Below are positions 28,300 to 43,140 of a stretch of 64,000 nt of DNA, piece by piece. The notes under the pieces are model-generated. The model ran no database searches, was not told where the DNA came from, and saw nothing but the letters and a program-made list of their open reading frames with translations. This DNA is from Chrysogorgia sp. JL179-B06. Lineage: Eukaryota; Cnidaria; Anthozoa; Scleralcyonacea; Chrysogorgiidae. A program made the position numbers and the translations under genes. The stretch lies in NCBI GenBank assembly GCA_035772405.1, contig JAYKKM010000125.1:124001-188000 (forward strand). The letters run 5' to 3'. Positions within the stretch are counted from its first letter, which is position 1. The number at the start of each line of letters is the position of its first letter.

Positions 28300-31200
28300 A
28301 GGATTGAATAGCAAATACAAGGCATCAACGAGCAAATACAAGGCATTGACGAGCAAATACTAGGCATTGATGAGTAAATACAATGCATTGACGAGCAAAT
28401 ACAATGCATTGACGAGCAAATACAAGGCATTGACTATCAAATACAAGGCACTGACGAGCAAATACAATGCATTGACGAGGAAATACAAGGCATTGACGAG
28501 CAAATACAAGGCATTGACTAGCAAATACAAGGCATTGATGAGAAAATACAAGGCATCGACTAGCAAATACAAGGCATCGACTAGCAAATACAAGGCATTG
28601 ACGAGCAAATACAAGGCATTGACGAGCAAATACAATGCATTGACTAGCAAATACAAGGCATTGACGAGCAAATAGAAGGCATTGAATAGCAAATACAAGG
28701 CATTGAATAGCAATTACAAGGCATTGACGAGCAAATACAAGGCATTGAATATCAAATACAAGGCACTGACGAGCAAATACAATGCATTGACGAGGAAATA
28801 CAAGGCATTGACGAGCAACTACAAGGCATTGACTAGCAAATACAAGGCATTGATGAGAAAATACAAGGCATCGACTAGCAAATACAAGGCATCGACTAGC
28901 AAATACAAGGCATTGACGAGCAAATACAAGGCATTGACGAGCAAATACAATGCATTGACTAGCAAATACAAGGCATTGACGAGCAAATAGAAGGCATTGA
29001 ATAGCAAATACAAGGCATTGAATAGCAAATACAAGGCATTGACGAGAAAATACAAGGCATTGACGAGCAAATACAAGGCATTGACGAGAAAATACAAGGC
29101 ATTGACTAGAGAATACAAAGCATTGACGAGCAAATACAAGGCATCGACGAGCAAATACAAGGTATTGACGAGCAAATACAAGGCATCGACTAGCAAATAC
29201 AAGGCATTGACTAGCAAATACAAGCCATTGACGAGAAAATACAAGGCATTGACGAGTAAATACAAGGCAGCAACGAGCAAATACAAGTCATCAACGAGCA
29301 AATACAAGACATTGATGAGCAAATACAAGGCATTGACGAGCAAATACTAGGCATTGACGAGCAAATACAAGGCATCAACGAGCAAATACAAGGCATTGAC
29401 TAGCAAACACATTGCATCGACTAGCAAATACAAGGCATCGACGAGCAAATACAATGCATTGACTAGCAAATACAAGGCATTGACGAGCAAATACAATGCA
29501 TTGACGAGCAAATACAAGGTATTGACGAGCAAATACAAGGCATTGACTAGCAAATACAAGGCATTGGCTAGCAAATACAAGGAATTGACGAGCAAATACA
29601 AGGCATTGACGAGCAAATACAAGGCATTGACGAGCAAATACAAGGCATTGACGAGCAAATACAATGCATTGACTAGCAAATACAAGGCATTGACGAGCAA
29701 ATAGAAGGCATTGACGAGCAAATACAAGGCATTCACGAGCAAATACAAGGCATCAACGAGCAAATACAAGGATTGAATAGCAAATACAAGGCATCAACGA
29801 GCAAATACAAGGCATTGACGAGCAAATACAAGGCATTGATGAGTAAATACAATGCATTGACGAGCAAATACAATGCATTGACGAGCAAATACAAGGCATT
29901 GACTATCAAATACAAGGCACTGACGAGCAAATACAATGCATTGACGAAGAAATACAAGGCATTGACGAGCAAATACAAGGCATTGACTAGCAAATACAAG
30001 GCATTGATGAGAAAATACAAGGCATCGACTAGCAAATACAAGGCATCGACTAGCAAATACAAGGCACCGACTAGCAAATACAAGGCATTGACGAGCAAAT
30101 ACAAGGCATTGACGAGCAAATACAATGCATTGACTAGCAAATACAAGGCATTGACGAGCAAATACAAGGCATTGACGAGCAAATAGAAGGCATTGAATAG
30201 CAAATACAAGGCATTGAATAGCAAATAGAAGGCATTGACGAGAAAATACAAGGCATTGACGAGCAAATACAAGGCATTGACGAGAAAATACAAGGCATTG
30301 ACTAGAGAATACAAAGCATTGACGAGCAAATACAAGGCATCGACGAGCAAATACAAGGTATTGACGAGCAAATACAAGGCATCGACTAGCAAATACAAGG
30401 CATTGACTAGCAAATACAAGGCATCGACGAGCAAATACAAGGCATTGACGAGTAAATACAAGGCAGCAACGAGCAAATACAAGGCATCAACGAGCAAATA
30501 CAAGACATTGATGAGCAAATACAAGGCATTGACGAGCAAATACAAGGCATTGACGAGCAAATACAATGCATTGACTAGCAAATACAAGGCATTGACGAGC
30601 AAATACAATGCATTGACGAGCAAATACAAGGTATTGACGAGCAAATACAAGGCATTGACTAGCAAATACAAGGCATTGGCTAGCAAATACAAGGAATTGA
30701 CGAGCAAATACAAGGCATTGACGAGCAAATACAAGGCATTGACGAGCAAATACAAGGCATTGACGAGCAAATAGAAGGCATTGACGAGCAAATACAAGGC
30801 ATTGACGAGCAAATACATGGCATCAACGAGCAAATACAAGGATTGAATAGCAAATACAAGGCATCAACGAGCAAATACAAGGCATTGACGAGCAAATACA
30901 AGGCATTGATGAGTAAATACAATGCATTGACGAGCAAATACAATGCATTGACGAGCAAATACAAGGCATTGACTATCAAATACAAGGTACTGACGAGCAA
31001 ATACAATGCATTGACGAAGAAATACAAGGCATTGACGAGCAAATACAAGGCATTGACTAGCAAATACAAGGCATTGATGAGAAAATACAAGGCATCGACT
31101 AGCAAATACAAGGCATCGACTAGCAAATACAAGGCATCGACTAGCAAATACAAGGCATTGACGAGCAAATACAAGGCATTGACGAGCAAATACAATGCAT

Positions 31201-32035
31201 TGACTAGCAAATACAAGGCATTGACGAGCAAATACAAGGCATTGACGAGCAAATAGAAGGCATTGAATAGCAAATACAAGGCATTGAATAGCAAATACAA
31301 GGCATTGACGAGAAAATACAAGGCATTGACGAGCAAATACAAGGCATTGACGAGAAAATACAAGGCATTGACTAGAGAATACAAAGCATTGACGAGCAAA
31401 TACAAGGCATCGACGAGCAAATACAAGGTATTGACGAGCAAATACAAGGCATCGACTAGCAAATACAAGGCATTGACTAGCAAATACAAGGCATCGACGA
31501 GCAAATACAAGGCATTGACGAGTAAATACAAGGCAGCAACGAGCAAATACAAGGCATCAACGAGCAAATACAAGACATTGATGAGCAAATACAAGGCATT
31601 GACGAGCAAATACAAGGCATTGACGAGCAAATACAATGCATTGACTAGCAAATACAAGGCATTGACGAGCAAATACAATGCATTGACGAGCAAATACAAG
31701 GTATTGACGAGCAAATACAAGGCATTGACTAGCAAATACAAGGCATTGGCTAGCAAATACAAGGAATTGACGAGCAAATACAAGGCATTGACGAGCAAAT
31801 ACAAGGCATTGACGAGCAAATACAAGGCATTGACGAGCAAATACAATGCATTGACTAGCAAATACAAGGCATTGACGAGCAAATAGAAGGCATTGACGAG
31901 CAAATACAAGGCATTGACGAGCAAATACATGGCATCAACGAGCAAATACAAGGATTGAATAGCAAATACAAGGCATCAACGAGCAAATACAAGGCATTGA
32001 CGAGCAAATACAAGGCATTGATGAGTAAATACAAT
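28300..32035. repeat. Higher-order satellite units of about 1.07-1.47 kb
   Basis: A distinctive 20-bp monomer, AAGGATTGAATAGC plus AAATAC, recurs near 28300, 29769, 30839 and 31951. The spacings are about 1,470, 1,070 and 1,112 bases. The monomer order after each landmark is similar: a GATGAGTAAATAC monomer, a TATCAAATAC monomer, a run of CATCGACTAGC, then a monomer ending AAATAGAAGGC. This is a typical higher-order repeat with units gaining or losing whole monomers. Confidence 0.8.
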
Positions 32036-35000
32036 GCATTGACGAGCAAATACAATGCATTGACGAGCAAATACAAGGCATTGACTATCAAATACAAGGT
32101 ACTGACGAGCAAATACAATGCATTGACGAAGAAATACAAGGCATTGACGAGCAAATACAAGGCATTGACTAGCAAATACAAGGCATTGATGAGAAAATAC
32201 AAGGCATCGACTAGCAAATACAAGGCATCGACTAGCAAATACAAGGCATCGACTAGCAAATACAAGGCATTGACGAGCAAATACAAGGCATTGACGAGCA
32301 AATACAATGCATTGACTAGCAAATACAAGGCATTGACGAGCAAATACAAGGCATTGACGAGCAAATAGAAGGCATTGAATAGCAAATACAAGGCATTGAA
32401 TAGCAAATACAAGGCATTGACGAGAAAATACAAGGCATTGACGAGCAAATACAAGGCATTGACGAGTAAATACAAGGCATTGACTAGAGAATACAAAGCA
32501 TTGACGAGCAAATACAAGGCATCGACGAGCAAATACAAGGTATTGACGAGCAAATACAAGGCATCGACTAGCAAATACAAGGCATTGACTAGCAAATACA
32601 AGGCATCGACGAGCAAATACAAGGCATTGACGAGTAAATACAAGGCAGCAACGAGCAAATACAAGGCATCAACGAGCAAATACAAGACATTGATGAGCAA
32701 ATACAAGGCATTGACGAGCAAATACAAGGCATTGACGAGCAAATACAAGGCATCAACGAGCAAATACAAGGCATTGACTAGCAAACACAATGCATCGACT
32801 AGCAAATACAAGGCATCGACGAGCAAATACAAGGCATTGACGAGAAAATCCAAGGCATTGACTAGCAAATACAAGGCATTGATGAGAAAATACAAGGCAT
32901 CGACTAGCAAATACAAGGCATCGACTAGCAAATACAAGGCATCGACTAGCAAATACAAGGCATTGACGAGCAAATACAAGGCATTGACGAGCAAATACAA
33001 TGCATTGACTAGCAAATACAAGGCATTGACGAGCAAATACAAGGCATTGACGAGCAAATAGAAGGCATTGAATAGCAAATACAAGGCATTGAATAGCAAA
33101 TACAAGGCATTGACGAGAAAATCCAAGGCATTGACGAACAAATACAAGGCATCAACGAGCAAACACAAGGCATTGACTAGCAAATACAAAGTACTGAGGA
33201 GCAAATACAAGGAATTGACTAGCAAATACAAGGCATTGACGATCAAATACAATGCATTGACGAGGAAATACAAGGCATTGACGAGCAAATACAATGCATT
33301 GACGAGCAAATACAAGGTATTGACGAGCAAATACAAGGCATTGACTAGCAAATACAAGGCATTGACTAGCGAATACAAGGCATTGATGAGAAAATACAAG
33401 GCATTGACGAGCAAATACAAGGCATTGACGAGCAAATACAAGGAATTGACTAGCAAATACAAGACATTGACGAGAAAATACAAGGCATTGAATAGCAAAT
33501 ACAAGGCCGGCACTGAATAGCAAATACAAGGCATTGACGAGCAAATACAAGGCATTGACGAACAAATACAATGCATCAACGAGCAAACACAAGGCATTGA
33601 CTAGCAAATACAAAGTATTGAGGAGCAAATACAAGGCATTGACTAGAAAATACAAGGCATCAACGAGCAAATACAAGGGATTGACGAGCAAATACAAGGC
33701 ATTGACTAGCAAATACAAGACATTGACGAGAAAATACAAGGCATTGAATAGCAAATACAAGGCACTGAATAGCAAATACAAGGCATTGACGAGCAAATAC
33801 AAGGCATCGACGAGCAAATACAAGGCATCAACGAGCAAATACAAGGCATTGACGAGCAAATACAAGGAATTGACTAGCAAATACAAGACATTGACGAGAA
33901 AATACAAGGCATTGAATAGCAAATACAAGGCAATGAATAGCAAATACAAGGCATTGACGAGCAAATCCAAGGCATTGACGAACAAATACAAGGCATCAAC
34001 GAGCAAACACAAGGCATTGACTAGCAAATACAAAGTATTGAGGAGCAAATACAAGGAATTGACTAGCAAATACAAGGCATTGACGATCAAATACAATGCA
34101 TTGACGAGGAAATACAAGGCATTGACGAGCAAATACAATGCATTGACGAGCAAATACAAGGTATTGACGAGCAAATACAAGGCATTGACTAGCAAATACA
34201 AGGCATTGACTGGCGAATACAAGGCATTGATGAGAAAATACAAGGCATTGACGAGCAAATACAAGGCATTGACGAGCAAATACAAGGCATTGACGAGCAA
34301 ATACAAGGCATTGACGAGCAAATACAATGCATTGACTAGCAAATACAAGGCATTGACGAGCAAATACAAGGCATCGACGAGCAAATACAAGGCATCAACG
34401 AGCAAACACAAGGCATCGACGAGCAAATACAAGGCATCAACGAGCAAATACAAGGCATCAATGAGCAAATACAAGTCATGGACGAGCAAATACTAGGCAT
34501 CGACGAGCAAATACAAGGCATCGACGAGCAAATACAAGGCATCAACGAGCAAATACAAGGCATTGACGAGCAAATACAAGGAATTGACTAGCAAATACAA
34601 GACATTGACGAGAAAATACAAGGCATTGAATAGCAAATACAAGGCCGGCACTGAATAGCAAATACAAGGCATTGACGAGCAAATACAAGGCATTGACGAA
34701 CAAATACAATGCATCAACGAGCAAACACAAGGCATTGACTAGCAAATACAAAGTATTGAGGAGCAAATACAAGGCATTGACTAGAAAATACAAGGCATCA
34801 ACGAGCAAATACAAGGCATCAACGAGCAAATACAAAGTATTGAGGAGCAAATACAAGGCATTGACTAGCAAATACAAGCATCAACGAGCAAATACAAGGC
34901 ATCAACGAGCAAATACAAGGCATTGACGGGCAAATACAAGGCATTGACGAGCAAATACAAGGCATTGACTAGCAAATACAAGGCATTGACTAGCAAATAC

Positions 35001-37101
35001 AAAGTATTGAGGAGCAAATACAAGGCATTGACTAGCAAATACAAGGCATCAACGAGCAAATACAAGGCATCAATGAGCAAATACAAGGCATTGACTAGCA
35101 AATACAAAGTATTGAGGAGCAAATTCAAGGCATTGACTAGCAAATACAAGGAATTGACTAGCAAACACAAGACATTGACTAGCAAATACAATGCATTGAC
35201 TAGCAAATACAAGGCACTGAATAGCAAATACAAGGCATTGACGAGCAAATACAAGGCATTGACTAGCAAATAAAAGGCATCAACGAGCAAATACAAGGCA
35301 TTCACGAGCAAATACAAGGCATCAACGAGCAAATACAAGGCACCAACGAGCAAATACAAGGCATCAACGAGCAAATACAAGGGATTGACGAGCAAATACA
35401 AGGCATTGACTAGCAAATACAAGACATTGACGAGAAAATACAAGGCATTGAATAGCAAATACAAGGCACTGAATAACAAATACAAGGCATTGACGAGCAA
35501 ATACAAGGCATTGACGAACAAATACAAGGCATCAACGAGCAAACACAAGGCATTGACTAGCAAATACAAAGTTTTGAGGAGCAAATACAAGGCATTGACT
35601 AGCAAATACAAGTTATCAACGAGCAAATACAAGGCATTGACTAGCAAATACAAGGCATTGACGAGCAAATAAAAGGCATCAACGAGCAAATACAAGGCAT
35701 CAACGAGCAAACACAAGGCATCAACGAGCAAATACAAGGCATCAACGAGCAAATACAAGGCATCAACGAGCAAATACAAGGCATTGACGAACAAATACAA
35801 GGAATTGACTAGCAAATACAAGACATTGACGAGAAAATACAAGGCATTGAATAGCAAATACAAGGCACTGAATAGCAAATACAAGGATTGACGAGCAAAT
35901 ACAAGGCATTGACTAGCAAATACAAGACATTGACGAGAAAATACAAGGCATAGAATAGCAAATACAATGCATTGACGAGCAAATAAAAGGCATCAACGAG
36001 CAAATAGAATGCATCAATGAGCAAATACAAGTGATTGACAAGCAAATACAAGGCATTGACGAGCAAATACAAGGCATCAACGAGCAAATACAAGGCATTG
36101 ACTAGGAAATACAATGCATTGACGAGCAAATACAGGGCATTGACGAGCAAATACAAGGCATTGACGAGCAAATACAAGGCATTGACTAGCAAATACAAGG
36201 CATCAACGAGCAAATACAAGGCATTCACGAGCAAATACAAAGCATCAACGAGCAAATACAAGGCATTGACTAGCAAATACAAGGCATGACTAGCAAATAC
36301 AATGCATTGACGAGCAAATACAAGGCATCAACGAGCAAATACAAGGCATTGACGAGCAACTACAAGGAATTGACTAGCAAATACAAGACATTGACGAGAA
36401 AATACAAGGCATTGAATAGCAAATACAAGGCACTGAATAGCAAATACAAGGCATTGACGAGCAAATACAAGGCATTGACTAGCAAATAAAAGGCATCAAC
36501 GAGCAAATACAAGGCAATCACGAGCAAATACAAGGCATCAACGAGCAAATACAAGGCACCAACGAGCAAATACAAGGTATCAACGAGCAAATACAAGGGA
36601 TTGACGAGCAAATACAAGGCATTGACTAGCAAATACAAGACATTGACGAGAAAATACAAGGCATTGAATAGCAAATACAAGGCACTGAATAGCAAATACA
36701 AGTCATTGAGGAGCAAATACAAGGCATTGACTAGCAAATACAAGTTATCAACGAGCAAATACAAGGCATTGACTAGCAAATACAAGGCATTGACGAGCAA
36801 ATAAAAGGCATCAACGAGCAAATACAAGGCATCAACGAGCAAACACAAGGCATCAACGAGCAAATACAAGGCATCAACGAGCAAATACAAGGCATCAACG
36901 AGCAAATACAAGGCATTGACGAGCAAATACAAGGAATTGACTAGCAAACACAAGACATTGACGAGAAAATACAAGGCATTGAATAGCAAATACAAGGCAC
37001 TGAATAGCAAATACAAGGCATTGACGAGCAAATACAAGGCATTGACTAGCAAATAAAAGGCATCAACGAGCAAATACAAGGCATTGACTAGCAAATACAA
37101 G
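32036..37101. repeat. Satellite segment, copy A of a 5,066-bp tandem duplication
   Basis: Copy A is directly followed by copy B at 37102-42152. The offset is 5,066 bases, becoming 5,067 after one extra A in the run at 41717-41721. The differences I found by eye are 33194 C against 38260 T, 35454 A against 40520 T, 36517 A against 41583 T, and that one-base insertion. Both copies carry two CCGG-containing monomers. Breakpoints are uncertain by a few monomers because flanking repeats are nearly identical. Confidence 0.9.
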
Positions 37102-40100
37102 GCATTGACGAGCAAATACAATGCATTGACGAGCAAATACAAGGCATTGACTATCAAATACAAGGTACTGACGAGCAAATACAATGCATTGACGAAGAAA
37201 TACAAGGCATTGACGAGCAAATACAAGGCATTGACTAGCAAATACAAGGCATTGATGAGAAAATACAAGGCATCGACTAGCAAATACAAGGCATCGACTA
37301 GCAAATACAAGGCATCGACTAGCAAATACAAGGCATTGACGAGCAAATACAAGGCATTGACGAGCAAATACAATGCATTGACTAGCAAATACAAGGCATT
37401 GACGAGCAAATACAAGGCATTGACGAGCAAATAGAAGGCATTGAATAGCAAATACAAGGCATTGAATAGCAAATACAAGGCATTGACGAGAAAATACAAG
37501 GCATTGACGAGCAAATACAAGGCATTGACGAGTAAATACAAGGCATTGACTAGAGAATACAAAGCATTGACGAGCAAATACAAGGCATCGACGAGCAAAT
37601 ACAAGGTATTGACGAGCAAATACAAGGCATCGACTAGCAAATACAAGGCATTGACTAGCAAATACAAGGCATCGACGAGCAAATACAAGGCATTGACGAG
37701 TAAATACAAGGCAGCAACGAGCAAATACAAGGCATCAACGAGCAAATACAAGACATTGATGAGCAAATACAAGGCATTGACGAGCAAATACAAGGCATTG
37801 ACGAGCAAATACAAGGCATCAACGAGCAAATACAAGGCATTGACTAGCAAACACAATGCATCGACTAGCAAATACAAGGCATCGACGAGCAAATACAAGG
37901 CATTGACGAGAAAATCCAAGGCATTGACTAGCAAATACAAGGCATTGATGAGAAAATACAAGGCATCGACTAGCAAATACAAGGCATCGACTAGCAAATA
38001 CAAGGCATCGACTAGCAAATACAAGGCATTGACGAGCAAATACAAGGCATTGACGAGCAAATACAATGCATTGACTAGCAAATACAAGGCATTGACGAGC
38101 AAATACAAGGCATTGACGAGCAAATAGAAGGCATTGAATAGCAAATACAAGGCATTGAATAGCAAATACAAGGCATTGACGAGAAAATCCAAGGCATTGA
38201 CGAACAAATACAAGGCATCAACGAGCAAACACAAGGCATTGACTAGCAAATACAAAGTATTGAGGAGCAAATACAAGGAATTGACTAGCAAATACAAGGC
38301 ATTGACGATCAAATACAATGCATTGACGAGGAAATACAAGGCATTGACGAGCAAATACAATGCATTGACGAGCAAATACAAGGTATTGACGAGCAAATAC
38401 AAGGCATTGACTAGCAAATACAAGGCATTGACTAGCGAATACAAGGCATTGATGAGAAAATACAAGGCATTGACGAGCAAATACAAGGCATTGACGAGCA
38501 AATACAAGGAATTGACTAGCAAATACAAGACATTGACGAGAAAATACAAGGCATTGAATAGCAAATACAAGGCCGGCACTGAATAGCAAATACAAGGCAT
38601 TGACGAGCAAATACAAGGCATTGACGAACAAATACAATGCATCAACGAGCAAACACAAGGCATTGACTAGCAAATACAAAGTATTGAGGAGCAAATACAA
38701 GGCATTGACTAGAAAATACAAGGCATCAACGAGCAAATACAAGGGATTGACGAGCAAATACAAGGCATTGACTAGCAAATACAAGACATTGACGAGAAAA
38801 TACAAGGCATTGAATAGCAAATACAAGGCACTGAATAGCAAATACAAGGCATTGACGAGCAAATACAAGGCATCGACGAGCAAATACAAGGCATCAACGA
38901 GCAAATACAAGGCATTGACGAGCAAATACAAGGAATTGACTAGCAAATACAAGACATTGACGAGAAAATACAAGGCATTGAATAGCAAATACAAGGCAAT
39001 GAATAGCAAATACAAGGCATTGACGAGCAAATCCAAGGCATTGACGAACAAATACAAGGCATCAACGAGCAAACACAAGGCATTGACTAGCAAATACAAA
39101 GTATTGAGGAGCAAATACAAGGAATTGACTAGCAAATACAAGGCATTGACGATCAAATACAATGCATTGACGAGGAAATACAAGGCATTGACGAGCAAAT
39201 ACAATGCATTGACGAGCAAATACAAGGTATTGACGAGCAAATACAAGGCATTGACTAGCAAATACAAGGCATTGACTGGCGAATACAAGGCATTGATGAG
39301 AAAATACAAGGCATTGACGAGCAAATACAAGGCATTGACGAGCAAATACAAGGCATTGACGAGCAAATACAAGGCATTGACGAGCAAATACAATGCATTG
39401 ACTAGCAAATACAAGGCATTGACGAGCAAATACAAGGCATCGACGAGCAAATACAAGGCATCAACGAGCAAACACAAGGCATCGACGAGCAAATACAAGG
39501 CATCAACGAGCAAATACAAGGCATCAATGAGCAAATACAAGTCATGGACGAGCAAATACTAGGCATCGACGAGCAAATACAAGGCATCGACGAGCAAATA
39601 CAAGGCATCAACGAGCAAATACAAGGCATTGACGAGCAAATACAAGGAATTGACTAGCAAATACAAGACATTGACGAGAAAATACAAGGCATTGAATAGC
39701 AAATACAAGGCCGGCACTGAATAGCAAATACAAGGCATTGACGAGCAAATACAAGGCATTGACGAACAAATACAATGCATCAACGAGCAAACACAAGGCA
39801 TTGACTAGCAAATACAAAGTATTGAGGAGCAAATACAAGGCATTGACTAGAAAATACAAGGCATCAACGAGCAAATACAAGGCATCAACGAGCAAATACA
39901 AAGTATTGAGGAGCAAATACAAGGCATTGACTAGCAAATACAAGCATCAACGAGCAAATACAAGGCATCAACGAGCAAATACAAGGCATTGACGGGCAAA
40001 TACAAGGCATTGACGAGCAAATACAAGGCATTGACTAGCAAATACAAGGCATTGACTAGCAAATACAAAGTATTGAGGAGCAAATACAAGGCATTGACTA

Positions 40101-42152
40101 GCAAATACAAGGCATCAACGAGCAAATACAAGGCATCAATGAGCAAATACAAGGCATTGACTAGCAAATACAAAGTATTGAGGAGCAAATTCAAGGCATT
40201 GACTAGCAAATACAAGGAATTGACTAGCAAACACAAGACATTGACTAGCAAATACAATGCATTGACTAGCAAATACAAGGCACTGAATAGCAAATACAAG
40301 GCATTGACGAGCAAATACAAGGCATTGACTAGCAAATAAAAGGCATCAACGAGCAAATACAAGGCATTCACGAGCAAATACAAGGCATCAACGAGCAAAT
40401 ACAAGGCACCAACGAGCAAATACAAGGCATCAACGAGCAAATACAAGGGATTGACGAGCAAATACAAGGCATTGACTAGCAAATACAAGACATTGACGAG
40501 AAAATACAAGGCATTGAATTGCAAATACAAGGCACTGAATAACAAATACAAGGCATTGACGAGCAAATACAAGGCATTGACGAACAAATACAAGGCATCA
40601 ACGAGCAAACACAAGGCATTGACTAGCAAATACAAAGTTTTGAGGAGCAAATACAAGGCATTGACTAGCAAATACAAGTTATCAACGAGCAAATACAAGG
40701 CATTGACTAGCAAATACAAGGCATTGACGAGCAAATAAAAGGCATCAACGAGCAAATACAAGGCATCAACGAGCAAACACAAGGCATCAACGAGCAAATA
40801 CAAGGCATCAACGAGCAAATACAAGGCATCAACGAGCAAATACAAGGCATTGACGAACAAATACAAGGAATTGACTAGCAAATACAAGACATTGACGAGA
40901 AAATACAAGGCATTGAATAGCAAATACAAGGCACTGAATAGCAAATACAAGGATTGACGAGCAAATACAAGGCATTGACTAGCAAATACAAGACATTGAC
41001 GAGAAAATACAAGGCATAGAATAGCAAATACAATGCATTGACGAGCAAATAAAAGGCATCAACGAGCAAATAGAATGCATCAATGAGCAAATACAAGTGA
41101 TTGACAAGCAAATACAAGGCATTGACGAGCAAATACAAGGCATCAACGAGCAAATACAAGGCATTGACTAGGAAATACAATGCATTGACGAGCAAATACA
41201 GGGCATTGACGAGCAAATACAAGGCATTGACGAGCAAATACAAGGCATTGACTAGCAAATACAAGGCATCAACGAGCAAATACAAGGCATTCACGAGCAA
41301 ATACAAAGCATCAACGAGCAAATACAAGGCATTGACTAGCAAATACAAGGCATGACTAGCAAATACAATGCATTGACGAGCAAATACAAGGCATCAACGA
41401 GCAAATACAAGGCATTGACGAGCAACTACAAGGAATTGACTAGCAAATACAAGACATTGACGAGAAAATACAAGGCATTGAATAGCAAATACAAGGCACT
41501 GAATAGCAAATACAAGGCATTGACGAGCAAATACAAGGCATTGACTAGCAAATAAAAGGCATCAACGAGCAAATACAAGGCATTCACGAGCAAATACAAG
41601 GCATCAACGAGCAAATACAAGGCACCAACGAGCAAATACAAGGTATCAACGAGCAAATACAAGGGATTGACGAGCAAATACAAGGCATTGACTAGCAAAT
41701 ACAAGACATTGACGAGAAAAATACAAGGCATTGAATAGCAAATACAAGGCACTGAATAGCAAATACAAGTCATTGAGGAGCAAATACAAGGCATTGACTA
41801 GCAAATACAAGTTATCAACGAGCAAATACAAGGCATTGACTAGCAAATACAAGGCATTGACGAGCAAATAAAAGGCATCAACGAGCAAATACAAGGCATC
41901 AACGAGCAAACACAAGGCATCAACGAGCAAATACAAGGCATCAACGAGCAAATACAAGGCATCAACGAGCAAATACAAGGCATTGACGAGCAAATACAAG
42001 GAATTGACTAGCAAACACAAGACATTGACGAGAAAATACAAGGCATTGAATAGCAAATACAAGGCACTGAATAGCAAATACAAGGCATTGACGAGCAAAT
42101 ACAAGGCATTGACTAGCAAATAAAAGGCATCAACGAGCAAATACAAGGCATT
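37102..42152. repeat. Satellite segment, copy B of a 5,066-bp tandem duplication
   Basis: This is a near-perfect repeat of 32036-37101. The match stops near 42150, where B has a TTCACGAGC monomer and A has TTGACTAGC. High identity across about 240 variable monomers indicates a recent event such as unequal crossover or amplification. An assembly duplication must also be excluded. Confidence 0.9.
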
Positions 42153-43140
42153 CACGAGCAAATACAAGGCATCAACGAGCAAATACAAGGCACCAACGAG
42201 CAAATACAAGGCATCAACGAGCAAATACAAGGGATTGACGAGCAAATACAAGGCATTGACTAGCAAATACAAGACATTGACGAGAAAATACAAGGCATTG
42301 AATAGCAAATACAAGGCACTGAATAGCAAATACAAGGCATTGACGAGCAAATACAAGGCATTGACGAACAAATACAAGGCATCAACGAGCAAACACAAGG
42401 CATTGACTAGCAAATACAAAGTATTGAGGAGCAAATACAAGGCATTGACTAGCAAATACAAGTTATCAACGAGCAAATACAAGGCATTGACTAGCAAATA
42501 CAAGGCATTGACGAGCAAATAAAAGGCATCAACGAGTAAATACAAGGCATTGACGAACAAATACAAGGAATTGACTAGCAAATACAAGACATTGACGAGA
42601 AAATACAAGGCATTGAATAGCAAATACAAGGCACTGAATAGCAAATACAAGGCATTGACGAGCAAATACAAGGCATTGACTAGCAAATACAAGTTATCAA
42701 CGAGCAAATACAAGGCATTGACGAGCAAATAAAAGGCATCAACGAGCAAATACAATGCATCAACGAGCAAATACAATGCATTGAATAGCAAATACAAGGC
42801 ACTGAATAGCAAATACAAGACATTTACGAGCAAATACAAGGCATTGACGAACAAATACAAGGCATCAACGAGCAAATACAAGGCATCAATGAGCAAATAC
42901 AAGGCATTGACTAGCAAATACAAAGTATTGAGGAGCAAATACAAGGCATTGACCAGCAAATACAAGGCATCAACGAGCAAATACAAGGCATTGACGAGCA
43001 AATAAAAGGCATCAACGAGCAAATACAATGCATCAACGAGCAAATACAATGCATTGACTAGCAAATACAAGGCATTGACTAACAAATAAAAGGCATTGAC
43101 GAGCAAATACAAGGCATTGACGAACAAATACAAGGCATCA

